In this document: positions 11,732-23,060 of the stretch, in pieces
Layout: each line of letters opens with the position of its first letter
How positions within the stretch are numbered: position 1 is the stretch's first letter
Origin: Comamonas sp. BIGb0152
Lineage (GTDB): Bacteria > Pseudomonadota > Gammaproteobacteria > Burkholderiales > Burkholderiaceae_C
Direction: 5' to 3'
Assembly (NCBI RefSeq): GCF_024809975.1
Contig: NZ_JANUDY010000009.1
Span: 124,001 to 188,000, forward strand
Length of the DNA: 64,000 bases
Position numbers and translations under genes: made by a program
The notes under the pieces: model-generated
Database searches by the model: none
Told to the model about the DNA's origin: nothing
What the model saw: the letters and a program-made list of their open reading frames with translations, nothing else

Positions 11732-12042
11732 GTGCAGTGCGCCCCGTGGCGGCTGCCGCCCCGGCACTTTCGCCACTGGCGCTGCGCATGCTGCAGGCCT
11801 TGGCGCAGGAGCAGCAGGCGCGCGCAGGCCAGCCGGTACCGCTGGTGCGGCTGGCCAAACGGCTGGAGACAGCTGCCAGCAGCGTGCTGCGCGAGCTGGC
11901 CATGCTCAACCTGCTGCTGGCGCAGGCCGAGCAGGCCCCCTGGGTGGAGACGCAATCGGTAGACGGGCGCTGGATGCTGGCATTGACCGCGCCAGGCGCG
12001 GCGGCTGCATCGCAGATCGCACAGGCCTCATCGCCGTTGTAA
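11728..12042 (+). CDS. Small helical protein coupled to the molybdo-oxidoreductase gene
   Basis: A 104-residue protein I do not recognise. It starts at a GTG that overlaps the oxidoreductase TGA as GTGA, a strong sign of translational coupling. The central part (LALRMLQALAQEQ, then PLVRLAKRLETAASSVLRELAMLNLL) reads as a small winged-helix or four-helix domain. A Trp-containing strand follows (WVETQSVDGRWMLALT), then an Ala-rich tail. It could be a maturation factor, partner subunit or regulator of the oxidoreductase. No cysteines are present, so an electron-transfer role is unlikely. It converges on the diguanylate cyclase gene with a 10-bp gap. Confidence 0.65.
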
Positions 12043-12052
12043 GGCTTTGGGC

Positions 12053-13078
12053 TCAGGCCGCGACCGGGTGGCGGGCTTTGCGGGCTTGCTTGGTCTGGTA
12101 CATGGCCAGGTCGGCCTGCTGCAAGGCGGTATCGGCATCGGTGCCCGGGGTGACCGCCACCAGGCCCACACTGGCACCGGTGTAGTTCAAGCGCACCCCC
12201 GTGCCCAGGCACAGCGCCTCCGCACGGGTGCTGGCAAACAAACGGGCCTGTGTCTCGCTCAGCGCGGGCGCAATGGGCTCGTGCAGAAACGGGCCCAGGC
12301 CGGTGAACACGAATTCGTCGCCACCCTGGCGCGCGATCAGGTCGGAGTCGCGCATGGCCTCGCGCATCTGGTTGGCCAGCAGCTGTAAGAAGCGGTCACC
12401 GGCCTCATGGCCATAACCATCGTTAATAGCCTTAAAGCCATCCATGTCGATCATGCCGACCAGCACATAGCGCGCCTGGCGCTGGGCAATGGCCTGCAGC
12501 TGGTCCAGCTGCTCGATCAGCGCGCGGCGGTTGGGCAGGCCGGTCAGGGCATCGGTGCGTGCCAGCCGCTGCAGCTCTTCGTTTTGCACCTGGATCTGGG
12601 TCAGCAGCTGCTCGCGCTCGACCTGCTGGCCCAGGAACTGGGCAAACAGGCGCATGACATCCTGGGTATCGCGCTGCAGCGGTTTGCGCGATGCGCTGGC
12701 GCCGCACAGCGTGCCGTAGAGCGCACCGTCCGAGAGGTGGACCGGTGTGCTGGCATAGGTCTGTATGCCCAGCGCCTGCGCGGCCTGTGAGTCGCCCCAG
12801 ATCTGGCCGACATCGTCGGTGTAGAGGCAGTTCTCATCGATGGCGCGCTTGCACAAGGTGTCTTCCCAAGGCACGCTCAGGTTCTCGGGAATCTGCAGGC
12901 TTTGGGTATTGCGCGCAAACAGCACCTGCTGCACGCGCTGGCCCAGATCGATGCGGGTGAGGTAGGTGGATTCGAGATGGGTGACTTTTTGCAGCATCTC
13001 CAGCAGGGGGCGCGTCAGCTCCTCCAGACTGCGAGCTTTGGCAAACGTCTGGCCCAATTGTGAAATCAAGGCTTGCAT
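12053..13078 (-). CDS. Diguanylate cyclase with GAF sensor domain
   Basis: A 341-residue cytoplasmic protein with an N-terminal GAF domain (about residues 20-160), a short coiled coil (about 150-172) and a GGDEF domain. GGDEF is intact at 252-256, with metal-binding Asp211 in DMDGFKAIND. An RxxD inhibitory site (Arg243, Asp246) lies five residues before it. It should therefore make cyclic-di-GMP from GTP with product feedback; the GAF ligand is unknown. No membrane segment is present. It is a single-gene unit, convergent with the small gene on the left and divergent from the permease gene on the right with a 136-bp gap. Confidence 0.92.
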   Translation of the reverse strand: MQALISQLGQTFAKARSLEELTRPLLEMLQKVTHLESTYLTRIDLGQRVQQVLFARNTQSLQIPENLSVPWEDTLCKRAIDENCLYTDDVGQIWGDSQAAQALGIQTYASTPVHLSDGALYGTLCGASASRKPLQRDTQDVMRLFAQFLGQQVEREQLLTQIQVQNEELQRLARTDALTGLPNRRALIEQLDQLQAIAQRQARYVLVGMIDMDGFKAINDGYGHEAGDRFLQLLANQMREAMRDSDLIARQGGDEFVFTGLGPFLHEPIAPALSETQARLFASTRAEALCLGTGVRLNYTGASVGLVAVTPGTDADTALQQADLAMYQTKQARKARHPVAA

Positions 13079-13214
13079 AGGAGGGCTCGTTGAGAGATTG
13101 TTGTTTCATATCGTAACTCGCAATCGCGGTCCTGGGGATGATCTCTTTCAATGAAAGTCATAGCGGTAATCCGGTAAGGGCAGGGGATAAGCGCGCATCA
13201 GTTATGTTCGCTGC

Positions 13215-15731
13215 ATGGAACACAATTTTTTTGCGCTGGGTTGGCGCCAACTGCTGCGTGACTGGCGGGCAGGTGAGCTGCGCTTGTTGTTGGTGGCGGT
13301 GGCGCTGGCCGTCGCAGCGCTCACCTCGGTGAGCTTTTTCTCGGACCGCCTGCAGGCGGGGTTGCAGCGCGATGCCAGCCAGCTGCTGGGCGGCGATGTG
13401 GTGGTGGTGAGCGACAACAGCACGCCGGCCGGCTTTGGCGACAAGGCCCAGGCCCTGGGTTTGAAAGGCGTGACTACGGTCACCTTCCCAACCATGGCCC
13501 GCGCCGACGATGCCGATGGCGGCGAATCGCGGTTAGTGGGCCTCAAGGCGGTGCAGGCGGGCTACCCTCTGCGGGGCAGCTTGCGCACGGCGCCGGCTGC
13601 CGGCCAGCCTGATGCGGCAACCCGGGACATTCCGGCTCCAGGCGAAGTCTGGGTCGATCCGAGCTTGCTCGAAGCGCTGGGCCTGCAAACGGGTTCAGTG
13701 CTCTGGCTGGGTGACAAGCGCTTCACCATTGGCCGGGTGCTGACCATCGAGCCCGACCGGGGCGCGGGTTTTCTGGGCTTTTCTCCTCGGGTGATGCTGG
13801 ACTGGAGCGATCTGGCTGCCACCGGTTTGGTGCAGCCTGCCAGCCGTTTGCTCTACCGCTTCGCGGTGGCCGGCGAGCCCGCGGGCGCGGCGCAGTTTCT
13901 GCAATGGGCCGAGGCCGAAGTAGCCCAGCCCCAAAGCCATGGTGTGCGCATTGAGTCGCTGCAAAGCGGCCGGCCCGAGATGGAGCAAACGCTGGAGCGC
14001 GCGCAGAAGTTCCTGAACCTGGTGGCGCTCCTGGCTGCGCTGCTGTCGGCCGTGGCCGTGGCCTTGGCGGCCCGCACCTTTGCCAGTGCCCACCTCAATG
14101 GCGCGGCGCTGTTGCGGGTGCTGGGCCTGGCGCAGCGCGCCATTGCCGGCGCCTATGTGGTCGAGTTTGTCATCGTGGGCCTGGCGGCCAGCCTGCTGGG
14201 CGTGGCGCTGGGTTATGCGATGCACTATTTGTTTGTCTGGCTGATGGCCGGCTTGCTCGCGGTCACGCTGCCAGCGGCCAGCGGCTGGCCCCTGGTGATG
14301 GGCGTGGGCATGGGCATGACCTTGCTGCTGGCCTTTGGCCTGCCGCCGGTGCTGCAACTGGCCCAGGTGCCACCGCTGCGGGTGCTGCGCCGTGACCTGG
14401 GTGCGCTGCGCCCGGCCTCGGCATCGGTGCTGCTGCTCGGCGTACTGGGCTTTGCCGCCATGCTGCTGCTGGTCAGCGGCGATGCCAAGCTGGGCGGCAT
14501 TGCCGTGGGCGGTTTTGCGGTGGCGATCGTGGTGTTTGCGCTGCTCAGCGCCGCCGCCATCACGCTGCTGCGCCGCGTGGTGAACGAGCGCACGGCGCCG
14601 CGCTGGTTGCTGCTGGCCACGCGCCAGGTCGCCGCCCGGCCCTGGTTTGCCGTGGTGCAGGTCAGCAGCCTGGCGGTGGGCCTGATGGCGCTGGTGTTGC
14701 TGGTGCTGCTGCGCACCGACCTGATCCAGACCTGGCGCCAAACCACGCCGCCTGATGCGATGAACCGCTTTGTCATCAATATCCAGCCCGACCAGGCCGA
14801 GGCCTTCCAGCAGCGGCTGCGCCAAGCGGGCATCGACAAATGGGACTGGTACCCGATGATTCGCGGCCGCCTCATCCAGATCAATGGCAAGGACGTGGGG
14901 CCGGGCGACTACACGGAAGACCGCGCCAAGCGCTTGGTGGACCGCGAGTTCAACATCTCCCACAGCGATGTGCTGCAGGAGCACAACCAGATCGTGCAGG
15001 GCCAGTGGAAGCCGGGCGAGGCGGGCGGCGTCAGCGTCGAAGAGGGCATTGCCGAGACCCTGGGCCTGAAGATGGGCGACCGCCTGCTGTTTGACATGGG
15101 CGGCGTGCCGCACGAGAGCACGATCACCAGCCTGCGCAAGGTGGACTGGGGATCGATGCGTGCGAATTTCTTTGTCATGTACCCGGTCGCCCAGATGGAT
15201 GGGGTGGCCATTACCTACCTGGCCGCCTACCGCGCGCCCGAGACGGCGGGCTTTGACAATGCGCTGGTGCGCGAGTTTCCCAACATCACCAATGTGGACC
15301 TGCGCGCCACCGTGGCCCAGCTCCAGCAGGTGCTCAACCAGGTGATTCGCGCGGTGGAGTTCTTGTTTGGCTTTACCTTGGCCGCTGGCCTGGTGGTGCT
15401 GTTTGCGGCGATTACCGCCACGCGGGAAGAGCGTGCCCGCGAGTACGCGATCATGCGGGCCGTGGGTGCGCGCAGCCAGCTGCTGCGCCAGGTGCAGCGC
15501 GCGGAGCTGGCCGGGGTTGGCCTGCTGGCCGGTGTGCTGGCCAGCGTGGTGGCCATGGCCATTGGCTGGGCGCTGGCCCAGTTTGTGTTTGACTTTGCCT
15601 GGGTGCCGCGCTGGTGGGTGCCGCTGGCCGGTGGCGTTTGCGGTGCCATTCTGGCGCTGGTGGCGGGCTGGTGGGGCCTGCGCGAGGTGCTGCGCCGCCC
15701 GGTGGTGGTGACCTTGCGTGAAGCGGTTTGA
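13215..15731 (+). CDS. FtsX/YbbP-type ABC transporter permease without adjacent ATPase
   Basis: An 838-residue membrane protein. One membrane helix at residues 24-42 is followed by a large periplasmic domain, a group of helices at about 270-500, a second periplasmic domain (about 510-710) and three C-terminal helices, giving the duplicated FtsX layout. It matches the YbbP/LolC-like permease family, whose partner ATPase (YbbA) moves hydrophobic molecules or lipoproteins away from the inner membrane. No ABC ATPase gene of the LolD/YbbA type is adjacent, so the partner must be elsewhere. The start is the ATG of MEHNFFALGWRQLLRDWRAG, typical for the family. Confidence 0.85.
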   Translation: MEHNFFALGWRQLLRDWRAGELRLLLVAVALAVAALTSVSFFSDRLQAGLQRDASQLLGGDVVVVSDNSTPAGFGDKAQALGLKGVTTVTFPTMARADDADGGESRLVGLKAVQAGYPLRGSLRTAPAAGQPDAATRDIPAPGEVWVDPSLLEALGLQTGSVLWLGDKRFTIGRVLTIEPDRGAGFLGFSPRVMLDWSDLAATGLVQPASRLLYRFAVAGEPAGAAQFLQWAEAEVAQPQSHGVRIESLQSGRPEMEQTLERAQKFLNLVALLAALLSAVAVALAARTFASAHLNGAALLRVLGLAQRAIAGAYVVEFVIVGLAASLLGVALGYAMHYLFVWLMAGLLAVTLPAASGWPLVMGVGMGMTLLLAFGLPPVLQLAQVPPLRVLRRDLGALRPASASVLLLGVLGFAAMLLLVSGDAKLGGIAVGGFAVAIVVFALLSAAAITLLRRVVNERTAPRWLLLATRQVAARPWFAVVQVSSLAVGLMALVLLVLLRTDLIQTWRQTTPPDAMNRFVINIQPDQAEAFQQRLRQAGIDKWDWYPMIRGRLIQINGKDVGPGDYTEDRAKRLVDREFNISHSDVLQEHNQIVQGQWKPGEAGGVSVEEGIAETLGLKMGDRLLFDMGGVPHESTITSLRKVDWGSMRANFFVMYPVAQMDGVAITYLAAYRAPETAGFDNALVREFPNITNVDLRATVAQLQQVLNQVIRAVEFLFGFTLAAGLVVLFAAITATREERAREYAIMRAVGARSQLLRQVQRAELAGVGLLAGVLASVVAMAIGWALAQFVFDFAWVPRWWVPLAGGVCGAILALVAGWWGLREVLRRPVVVTLREAV

Positions 15732-15842
15732 GGGCGTTCAATAGCCGTTAATATCGCTGGCCCGGGCAGTGGGCGCTGTGCAGACAACGCGGCCACTGCC
15801 TGGTGTTCTGCCCCAGACCTGCGCCCACCCTGAGAGCTATGT

Positions 15843-16241
15843 ATGCAAATCGACGAAAAACCCCCGTTTGACACCCCTTTTGAATGGATCGGCGGCGAAG
15901 GGCAGGTGCGGGTGCTGGTGGACCGCTTCTACGACCTGATGGACCTGGAGCCCGGCTACAAGGAGCTGCGTGACGCCCATGGCAGCACTTTGCAGGATGC
16001 GCGGGACAAGCTGTTTTGGTTTTTGTGCGGCTGGCTGGGCGGGCCCGACCATTACCAGCAGCGTTTTGGCCATCCGCGCTTGCGCATGCGCCATATGCCG
16101 TTCTCCATCGGCATTCTGGAGCGCGACCAGTGGCTGGCCTGCATGGACCAGGCCATGGGCGATATCGGGGTCGATGCCGCGCTGCGTGCCCGCCTCGCGC
16201 AGAGCTTTTTCCAGACGGCAGACTGGATGCGCAACCGCTAG
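15843..16241 (+). CDS. Group II truncated hemoglobin
   Basis: A 132-residue globin of the trHbO class. The proximal haem ligand is His84 in RMRHMPF, and Trp97 (DQWLACM) sits at the conserved G8 position. The FWFLCGWLGGPDHYQQRFGHP block is typical of group II. These proteins bind O2 or NO with high affinity and are linked to oxygen or nitrosative stress. It is cytoplasmic, with no signal. It lies 111 bp after the permease gene, and the interval contains a long-looped GGCAGTGG inverted repeat, so it is probably transcribed separately. Confidence 0.92.
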   Translation: MQIDEKPPFDTPFEWIGGEGQVRVLVDRFYDLMDLEPGYKELRDAHGSTLQDARDKLFWFLCGWLGGPDHYQQRFGHPRLRMRHMPFSIGILERDQWLACMDQAMGDIGVDAALRARLAQSFFQTADWMRNR

Positions 16242-16504
16242 CGATACTCTGCAGAACCGCCGCCCCATGGAATGGGCGCGGATCGCCCGAGACCGCGTTC
16301 AGACCACGGCAGGGCGTTGCCGCGATTGCCCAAGGTGCCCGCCGCAGGCAGCGCGGTGGTTACCCAATACCGCATTTATTGATTTCTGTCAGGGACAAGG
16401 TTCTCAAAATGCAACGTGAATCTTGGTTTGCATTCGCTATTGGGGCGCCGCAGCGGTTTGGCCCATAATCAAGCCACTAAAAACGAAGAGGGTGGAAGAG
16501 GGTT

Positions 16505-17098
16505 ATGAATACCAACATGATGGTGGTCTCGGCGGTGATTGCAGCCTTGCTCGTATGGGGCGCGCTGGTCTACAACCGCTTGATGGCCTTGCGCAACCGC
16601 ACCAGCAACGCCTTGGCGCAGATCGATGTGCAGCTCAAGCGGCGCTATGACCTGGTGCCCAACCTGGTGGCGGTGGCCAAGAAATACCTGGAGCACGAAT
16701 CCCAGACCCTGGAGGCGGTGATCCGTGCGCGTGGCCAGGCGCAGGCGGCGGCCAGTGCGCTGCGCGCAGCCCCAGGTAAACCCGAGGTGGCCGATGCCAT
16801 GGTGGCCGCAGAGGGTGCGCTGGGCGGCGCCTTGGGGCGTTTGATGGTGCTCACCGAGAGCTACCCCGACCTGAAGGCCGACAGCACCATGCGCTCGCTC
16901 AGCGAAGAGCTGGGCAGCACCGAAAACCGCATTGGCTATGCGCGCCAGGCCTATAACGACGAGGTGCTGCATTTCAACAACGCCTCCCGCGCCTTCCCCG
17001 CGATTGTGGTCGCCTCGATTCTGGGCTTTCATGCGATGCCCATGCTGCAGTCCACGCAAAGTGCCCAGGAGCGCGAAACCGTTCGCGTGCAGTTTTAA
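16505..17098 (+). CDS. LemA family protein
   Basis: A 197-residue protein with a single N-terminal membrane helix (about residues 7-23) and a long helical domain with the LemA signature VYNRLMALRNRTSNALAQID followed by RRYDLVPNLV. LemA proteins are membrane-anchored helical bundles of unclear function, often encoded with membrane proteases. A GAGGG ribosome-binding site precedes the ATG. The next gene, 78 bp on, is an M48 metalloprotease, the usual partner. The 263-bp region upstream holds no supported gene. Confidence 0.92.
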   Translation: MNTNMMVVSAVIAALLVWGALVYNRLMALRNRTSNALAQIDVQLKRRYDLVPNLVAVAKKYLEHESQTLEAVIRARGQAQAAASALRAAPGKPEVADAMVAAEGALGGALGRLMVLTESYPDLKADSTMRSLSEELGSTENRIGYARQAYNDEVLHFNNASRAFPAIVVASILGFHAMPMLQSTQSAQERETVRVQF

Positions 17099-17176
17099 GC
17101 CGATGGTGGCGGCTGCCTACAGCGACGCTGACCGCCACGCCGGCATGCCGTGCTGCAACGCCGCAGCCGCACTTCC

Positions 17177-18292
17177 ATGACATTCTGGGATTTCCAAGCC
17201 AGCGCCCGGCGCCGCACCTGGGGCTTGCTGGCCGCCTTTGCGCTGCTGGTGCTGGGCATTGCCGCTGGCGTGCACCTGGTGCTGGCGCTGGTGTTCTGGA
17301 CGCCGGCACTGGTGGCCGTGGCCTTGACCAGCTTGCGGCTTGAACAGGTCGCCGTGCACTACCCGGCCGGTTTTTTGGCCACCAATATCGGCATCGTCAG
17401 CCTGATGGTGCTGGGCGGCGCCTGGATCAAGCGCAGCAACCTGCGCCAGGGTGGGCTGCATCTGGCCAAGCAACTGGGCGCGCGGGCGGCACGGCCGTCG
17501 GTATCGCATGCCGAGCAGCAGTACCTGAATATCGTTGACGAGCTGTGCATTGCCGCTGGTGCCCTGCGGCCCCAGGCGATGGTGCTGCCCCGTGATCAAT
17601 CGCTCAACGCCTTTGCAGCGGCCTGGGAGGCCGAGGATGCGGTGATCGTGGTGTCCATGGGCACACTGGACTACCTCAGCCGCGATGAACTCAAGGGCGT
17701 GGTCGCGCACGAGCTGTCCCATCTGCACGAAGGGGATACCCGGCTGAACATGGAACTGGCCGGCTATGTGTTTGGCCTGGAGATGTTGTTCAACTACGGG
17801 CGCGACTGGGTTGAGCGCGGCGTATCGCTGTTTGGCAGGCCGCTGATGGCTGTGGGCTGGTTGGGCTGGCTCGCTGCCCAGGCGCTCAAGGCCACAGTGT
17901 CGCGCCAGCGCGAATACCTGGCAGATGCCCGGGCGGTGCAGTGGACGCGCAACCCCGACGGGCTGGGCCGCGTGCTGCGCAAAGCGCTGTGGCTGCAGGA
18001 CTACCCATTGCAAGCCGATGCCTTGCAGCCGCAAGGCGCAGGCTCAGGGGCCTATTCACCATTGGTAGCGCACATGCTGCTGCTGGAGGTCCACAGCATC
18101 GAAGAATTGCATGATTTCTGGCACCTGGGTGGCGTGCCCTGGATGGCCAGCCACCCCAGCTTGGAAGCGCGGATTGCGCGCATCTATGGCGAGGACGAAG
18201 CACGGGAGCCGCTGCCGCTGCAGGATGCCGACCAGCGCTGGGTGAACCCGTTCAGTGCCCCGCTGCCACTGGCACAGTCCAAAACCAGCTAG
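17177..18292 (+). CDS. M48 family membrane metalloprotease (HtpX-like)
   Basis: A 371-residue membrane protease with two N-terminal membrane segments (about 15-50 and 65-83). The zinc motif is HELSH (His178, Glu179, His182), and Glu246 in the ExxAD motif is the third ligand. M48 enzymes cut misfolded or short-lived membrane proteins. Pairing with lemA suggests a joint function in envelope quality control. The ATG at 17177 is preferred over an in-frame upstream start at 17150, which would add nine basic residues before the first helix. The region after residue 310 shows no known domain. Confidence 0.9.
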   Translation: MTFWDFQASARRRTWGLLAAFALLVLGIAAGVHLVLALVFWTPALVAVALTSLRLEQVAVHYPAGFLATNIGIVSLMVLGGAWIKRSNLRQGGLHLAKQLGARAARPSVSHAEQQYLNIVDELCIAAGALRPQAMVLPRDQSLNAFAAAWEAEDAVIVVSMGTLDYLSRDELKGVVAHELSHLHEGDTRLNMELAGYVFGLEMLFNYGRDWVERGVSLFGRPLMAVGWLGWLAAQALKATVSRQREYLADARAVQWTRNPDGLGRVLRKALWLQDYPLQADALQPQGAGSGAYSPLVAHMLLLEVHSIEELHDFWHLGGVPWMASHPSLEARIARIYGEDEAREPLPLQDADQRWVNPFSAPLPLAQSKTS

Positions 18293-18301
18293 GTTGGATG
18301 C

Positions 18302-19120
18302 TCAGCGCTTGGCCTTGGCGCTGCGGACCTGTGCCGCCCAGGACAGGACCTGCGCGGCCACCGGGTCGGGCGCTGGCGCAGCGGCGGCTTGCTGGGCGAT
18401 GGCCTGCATCTCCAGCAGCGCATCGGCCACCTGGACGGCGCTGGTGGTCATCGATGCCGCGCGCAGCAGCACCACCAGGGCGCCGGCGCCCCCATCGACC
18501 GGGCGGGCCTGGACAAAGGCCAGCACCTCGTTCTTCTGCACCAGCCAGCTGTGCACCCGGCCTTTGAGCACCGGCATGCGGCCCGGCGAGCCCAGGCCCT
18601 TGCCATGCACCACGCGCACGCAGCGCAGGCCCTGGCGCTGGGCCTGGCGGATAAAAGCGCCCAGTGCCTCGCGTGCCTCATCGGTGCGAAAGCCATGCAG
18701 GTCGATCTGGCGCTGGATGGTCCAGCTGCCTGCGCGCAGCTTGTGCACCACATCGCGGCCAATGCCCTTGCGGCGAAAACTCAGCTGGTCATCGGTATCG
18801 AGCAAGGTGCTGGCGTCGAACTCGTCGCTCATGGCTTCGAGCAGCACGCGTTTTTCATCGGCCCAGTGCTGCAGCGGCAAGGGATCGGGCAGGGCGGGCT
18901 CGGCGGGCACCTGGTCGTTGCTCGGGAGGGGCCGCACGGCGCCCACGGTCTGGCGGAACAGCTGGCGGTCGCGCTCGGCCTGGCGCAGCGCCTGCTGCCG
19001 GGCCTGCTCCTGCCGCTGGCGCTGGGCCGCTTGCTCGGCCTGCAAGGCCGTCAGCGCCTTGCGCAGTTGCTTGAGCTCCCGCAGCGATGCGACGCTGCGG
19101 GTTTTGTCCTGTTTACTCAC
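18302..19120 (-). CDS. Smr domain protein (MutS2-type nuclease domain)
   Basis: A 272-residue protein with a Gln/Arg/Ala-rich coiled coil at residues 10-60 and a C-terminal Smr domain containing DLHG at 140-143 and HGKG at 172-175. Stand-alone Smr proteins of this length are related to E. coli YdaL/SmrB and act as endonucleases; SmrB cuts mRNA between collided ribosomes. The start is a GTG overlapping the radC stop as GTGA, so the two are probably translated together. Confidence 0.9.
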   Translation of the reverse strand: MSKQDKTRSVASLRELKQLRKALTALQAEQAAQRQRQEQARQQALRQAERDRQLFRQTVGAVRPLPSNDQVPAEPALPDPLPLQHWADEKRVLLEAMSDEFDASTLLDTDDQLSFRRKGIGRDVVHKLRAGSWTIQRQIDLHGFRTDEAREALGAFIRQAQRQGLRCVRVVHGKGLGSPGRMPVLKGRVHSWLVQKNEVLAFVQARPVDGGAGALVVLLRAASMTTSAVQVADALLEMQAIAQQAAAAPAPDPVAAQVLSWAAQVRSAKAKR

Positions 19121-19815
19121 ATCTCACCTTCCTCGGCCATCGACAGCGCTGCACCGGGCCCAACAATAATATGGTCCAGCACCCGCACATCGACCAAGGA
19201 CAGGGCGGCCTTGAGACTGTGGGTCAGTTGCTTGTCGGCCTGGCTGGGCCGGACATGACCGCTGGGGTGATTGTGCGCCAGAATCACGGCCGCGCAATGG
19301 TGGTGGAGCGCGCGCACCACTACCTCGCGGGGGTAGACGCTGGCCTGGCCCAAGGTGCCCCGAAACAATTCTTCCAGCGCAATCAGCTGGTGCTGGCTGT
19401 CGAGAAACAGCACGGCAAACACCTCATGCTGCTTGTGGGCCAGGTGCAGTTGCACATAGGCTTTGACGGTGGCGGCGCTTTCCAGCATGGTGCGCTGCTG
19501 CAGCTGCTGGGCCATGGCCCGGCGGGCCAGCTCCAGCACCGCCATCAGCTCGGCCCGTTTTGCCGGGCCCAGGCCCTTGACCTGGGAAAGCTCGGCGCTG
19601 CTGGCTTGCAGCAGGCCGTTGATGCCGCCAAAGCTGCCGATGGCATCGGGCTGGCGCGGGGCCAGCAGCTCGGCCGCCCACTGCAGCACGCTTTTGCCGG
19701 CCATGCCGGTGCGCAGCAAGATGGCCAGCAGCTCGGCATCGGTCAGCGTGCCGGCTCCTTTGGCGAGCAGTTTTTCGCGCGGCTGGCAGTCGGTGGGGAG
19801 ATCTTTGAGGGGCAT
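19117..19815 (-). CDS. radC: RadC family JAMM-domain protein
   Basis: A 232-residue protein with an N-terminal helix-hairpin-helix region ([18 protein letters not shown], about residues 79-97) and a C-terminal JAMM/MPN domain. The metal motif is complete: His181 and His183 in HNHPSG, Ser191 and Asp194, with Glu131 upstream. The name comes from an old repair phenotype; the biochemical role is still unclear. It is the first gene of a two-gene unit with smr. The gap upstream separates it from the divergent fkpB gene. Confidence 0.93.
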   Translation of the reverse strand: MPLKDLPTDCQPREKLLAKGAGTLTDAELLAILLRTGMAGKSVLQWAAELLAPRQPDAIGSFGGINGLLQASSAELSQVKGLGPAKRAELMAVLELARRAMAQQLQQRTMLESAATVKAYVQLHLAHKQHEVFAVLFLDSQHQLIALEELFRGTLGQASVYPREVVVRALHHHCAAVILAHNHPSGHVRPSQADKQLTHSLKAALSLVDVRVLDHIIVGPGAALSMAEEGEM

Positions 19816-20028
19816 GTGCTGCTTTCAGTCCGGCTGGCCCGGCAAGAGGTGGGCGCCAAACGGGCGGGGCAGGGGCGGTGCGTGCCATGCACAGGCAGGG
19901 GCAAGGCAGCAAAGAGGGGTGTTCATCGGCACTCCGGAAGGTTCGCTGTCGGCCGATGGCCAGATTAGGGTTTCATGCAGGGGTTACACCCTACAACCTA
20001 CAATACGGCCCAGTTTATAGGGATTTGC

Positions 20029-20514
20029 ATGACTACTCCGATGGCCCCCGTGACGCCGCTGCCTACCGATGCGCCAGTGGTACAACCCGGATCGTTTCTG
20101 ACCTTGCACTACCGCCTGGCTGGCCCGGCGGGCGATGTGATCAACACCTTTGAAGGCAAGCCCGCGACCCTGTCCCTGGGCATGGGCGAGCTGTCGCCGT
20201 CGGTCGAGAACCTGCTTTTGGGCCTGCCCGAAGGCACGCACGCCACCTTCCATGTGCCCGCTGGCGAGGCTTTTGGTGAGCGCAACCCCGAGATGGTGCA
20301 GTGGGTGGCGCGCCGTTTGCTCAACGAGCTGGGCGACCCGATGGAGCAGTACAGCTTGGGCGATGTGGTGCAGTTCCCCACGCCCGATGGCAGCAACACC
20401 TACGCCGGTGTGGCCATGCAGGTGCGCGACGATGGCGCCGTGCAATTTGACTTCAACCACCCGCTGGCCAGCCAGCCGGTGACCTTTGAAGTCAAGCTGA
20501 TCGGGGTGCTCTGA
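20029..20514 (+). CDS. fkpB: FKBP-type peptidyl-prolyl isomerase (SlpA/FkpB type)
   Basis: A 161-residue cytoplasmic FKBP with the SlpA layout: SFLTLHYRL near residue 26, GMGELSPSVENLLLGLPEG near residue 58, then an IF-domain insertion with FGERNPEMVQWV. It catalyses proline isomerisation and can act as a chaperone. The start at 20029 avoids a hydrophilic 18-residue extension from an in-frame ATG at 19975. A TACAAT at 19999-20004 may be a -10 element. ispH begins 2 bp after the stop, the same pair as fkpB-ispH in E. coli. Confidence 0.93.
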   Translation: MTTPMAPVTPLPTDAPVVQPGSFLTLHYRLAGPAGDVINTFEGKPATLSLGMGELSPSVENLLLGLPEGTHATFHVPAGEAFGERNPEMVQWVARRLLNELGDPMEQYSLGDVVQFPTPDGSNTYAGVAMQVRDDGAVQFDFNHPLASQPVTFEVKLIGVL

Positions 20515-20516
20515 GC

Positions 20517-22935
<2,419 letters not shown>

Positions 22936-22960
22936 GTTTTTAGGCCGCTCCTTCTCCAAA

Positions 22961-22988
22961 GCCGGTGCAGCGATGCACCGGCTTTTTT
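22961..22988 (+). terminator. Intrinsic terminator after serS
   Basis: GCCGGTGCA, a GCGA tetraloop and TGCACCGGC form a perfect 9-bp stem, followed by six T residues. It lies 25 bp after the serS stop and probably ends the fkpB-ispH-serS transcript. Confidence 0.93.
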
Positions 22989-23060
22989 ATGGGTGTGGTG
23001 TTGGGTTGAAGCGTGCCGCAGCGGCATCAATGCGGGGCAAGGCGCAGCAGCCCACCCAAC

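Noticed and set aside
16409..16468. 19-codon mini-frame upstream of lemA, a possible leader peptide
   Set aside because: No convincing ribosome-binding site, terminator-antiterminator structure or run of regulatory codons.
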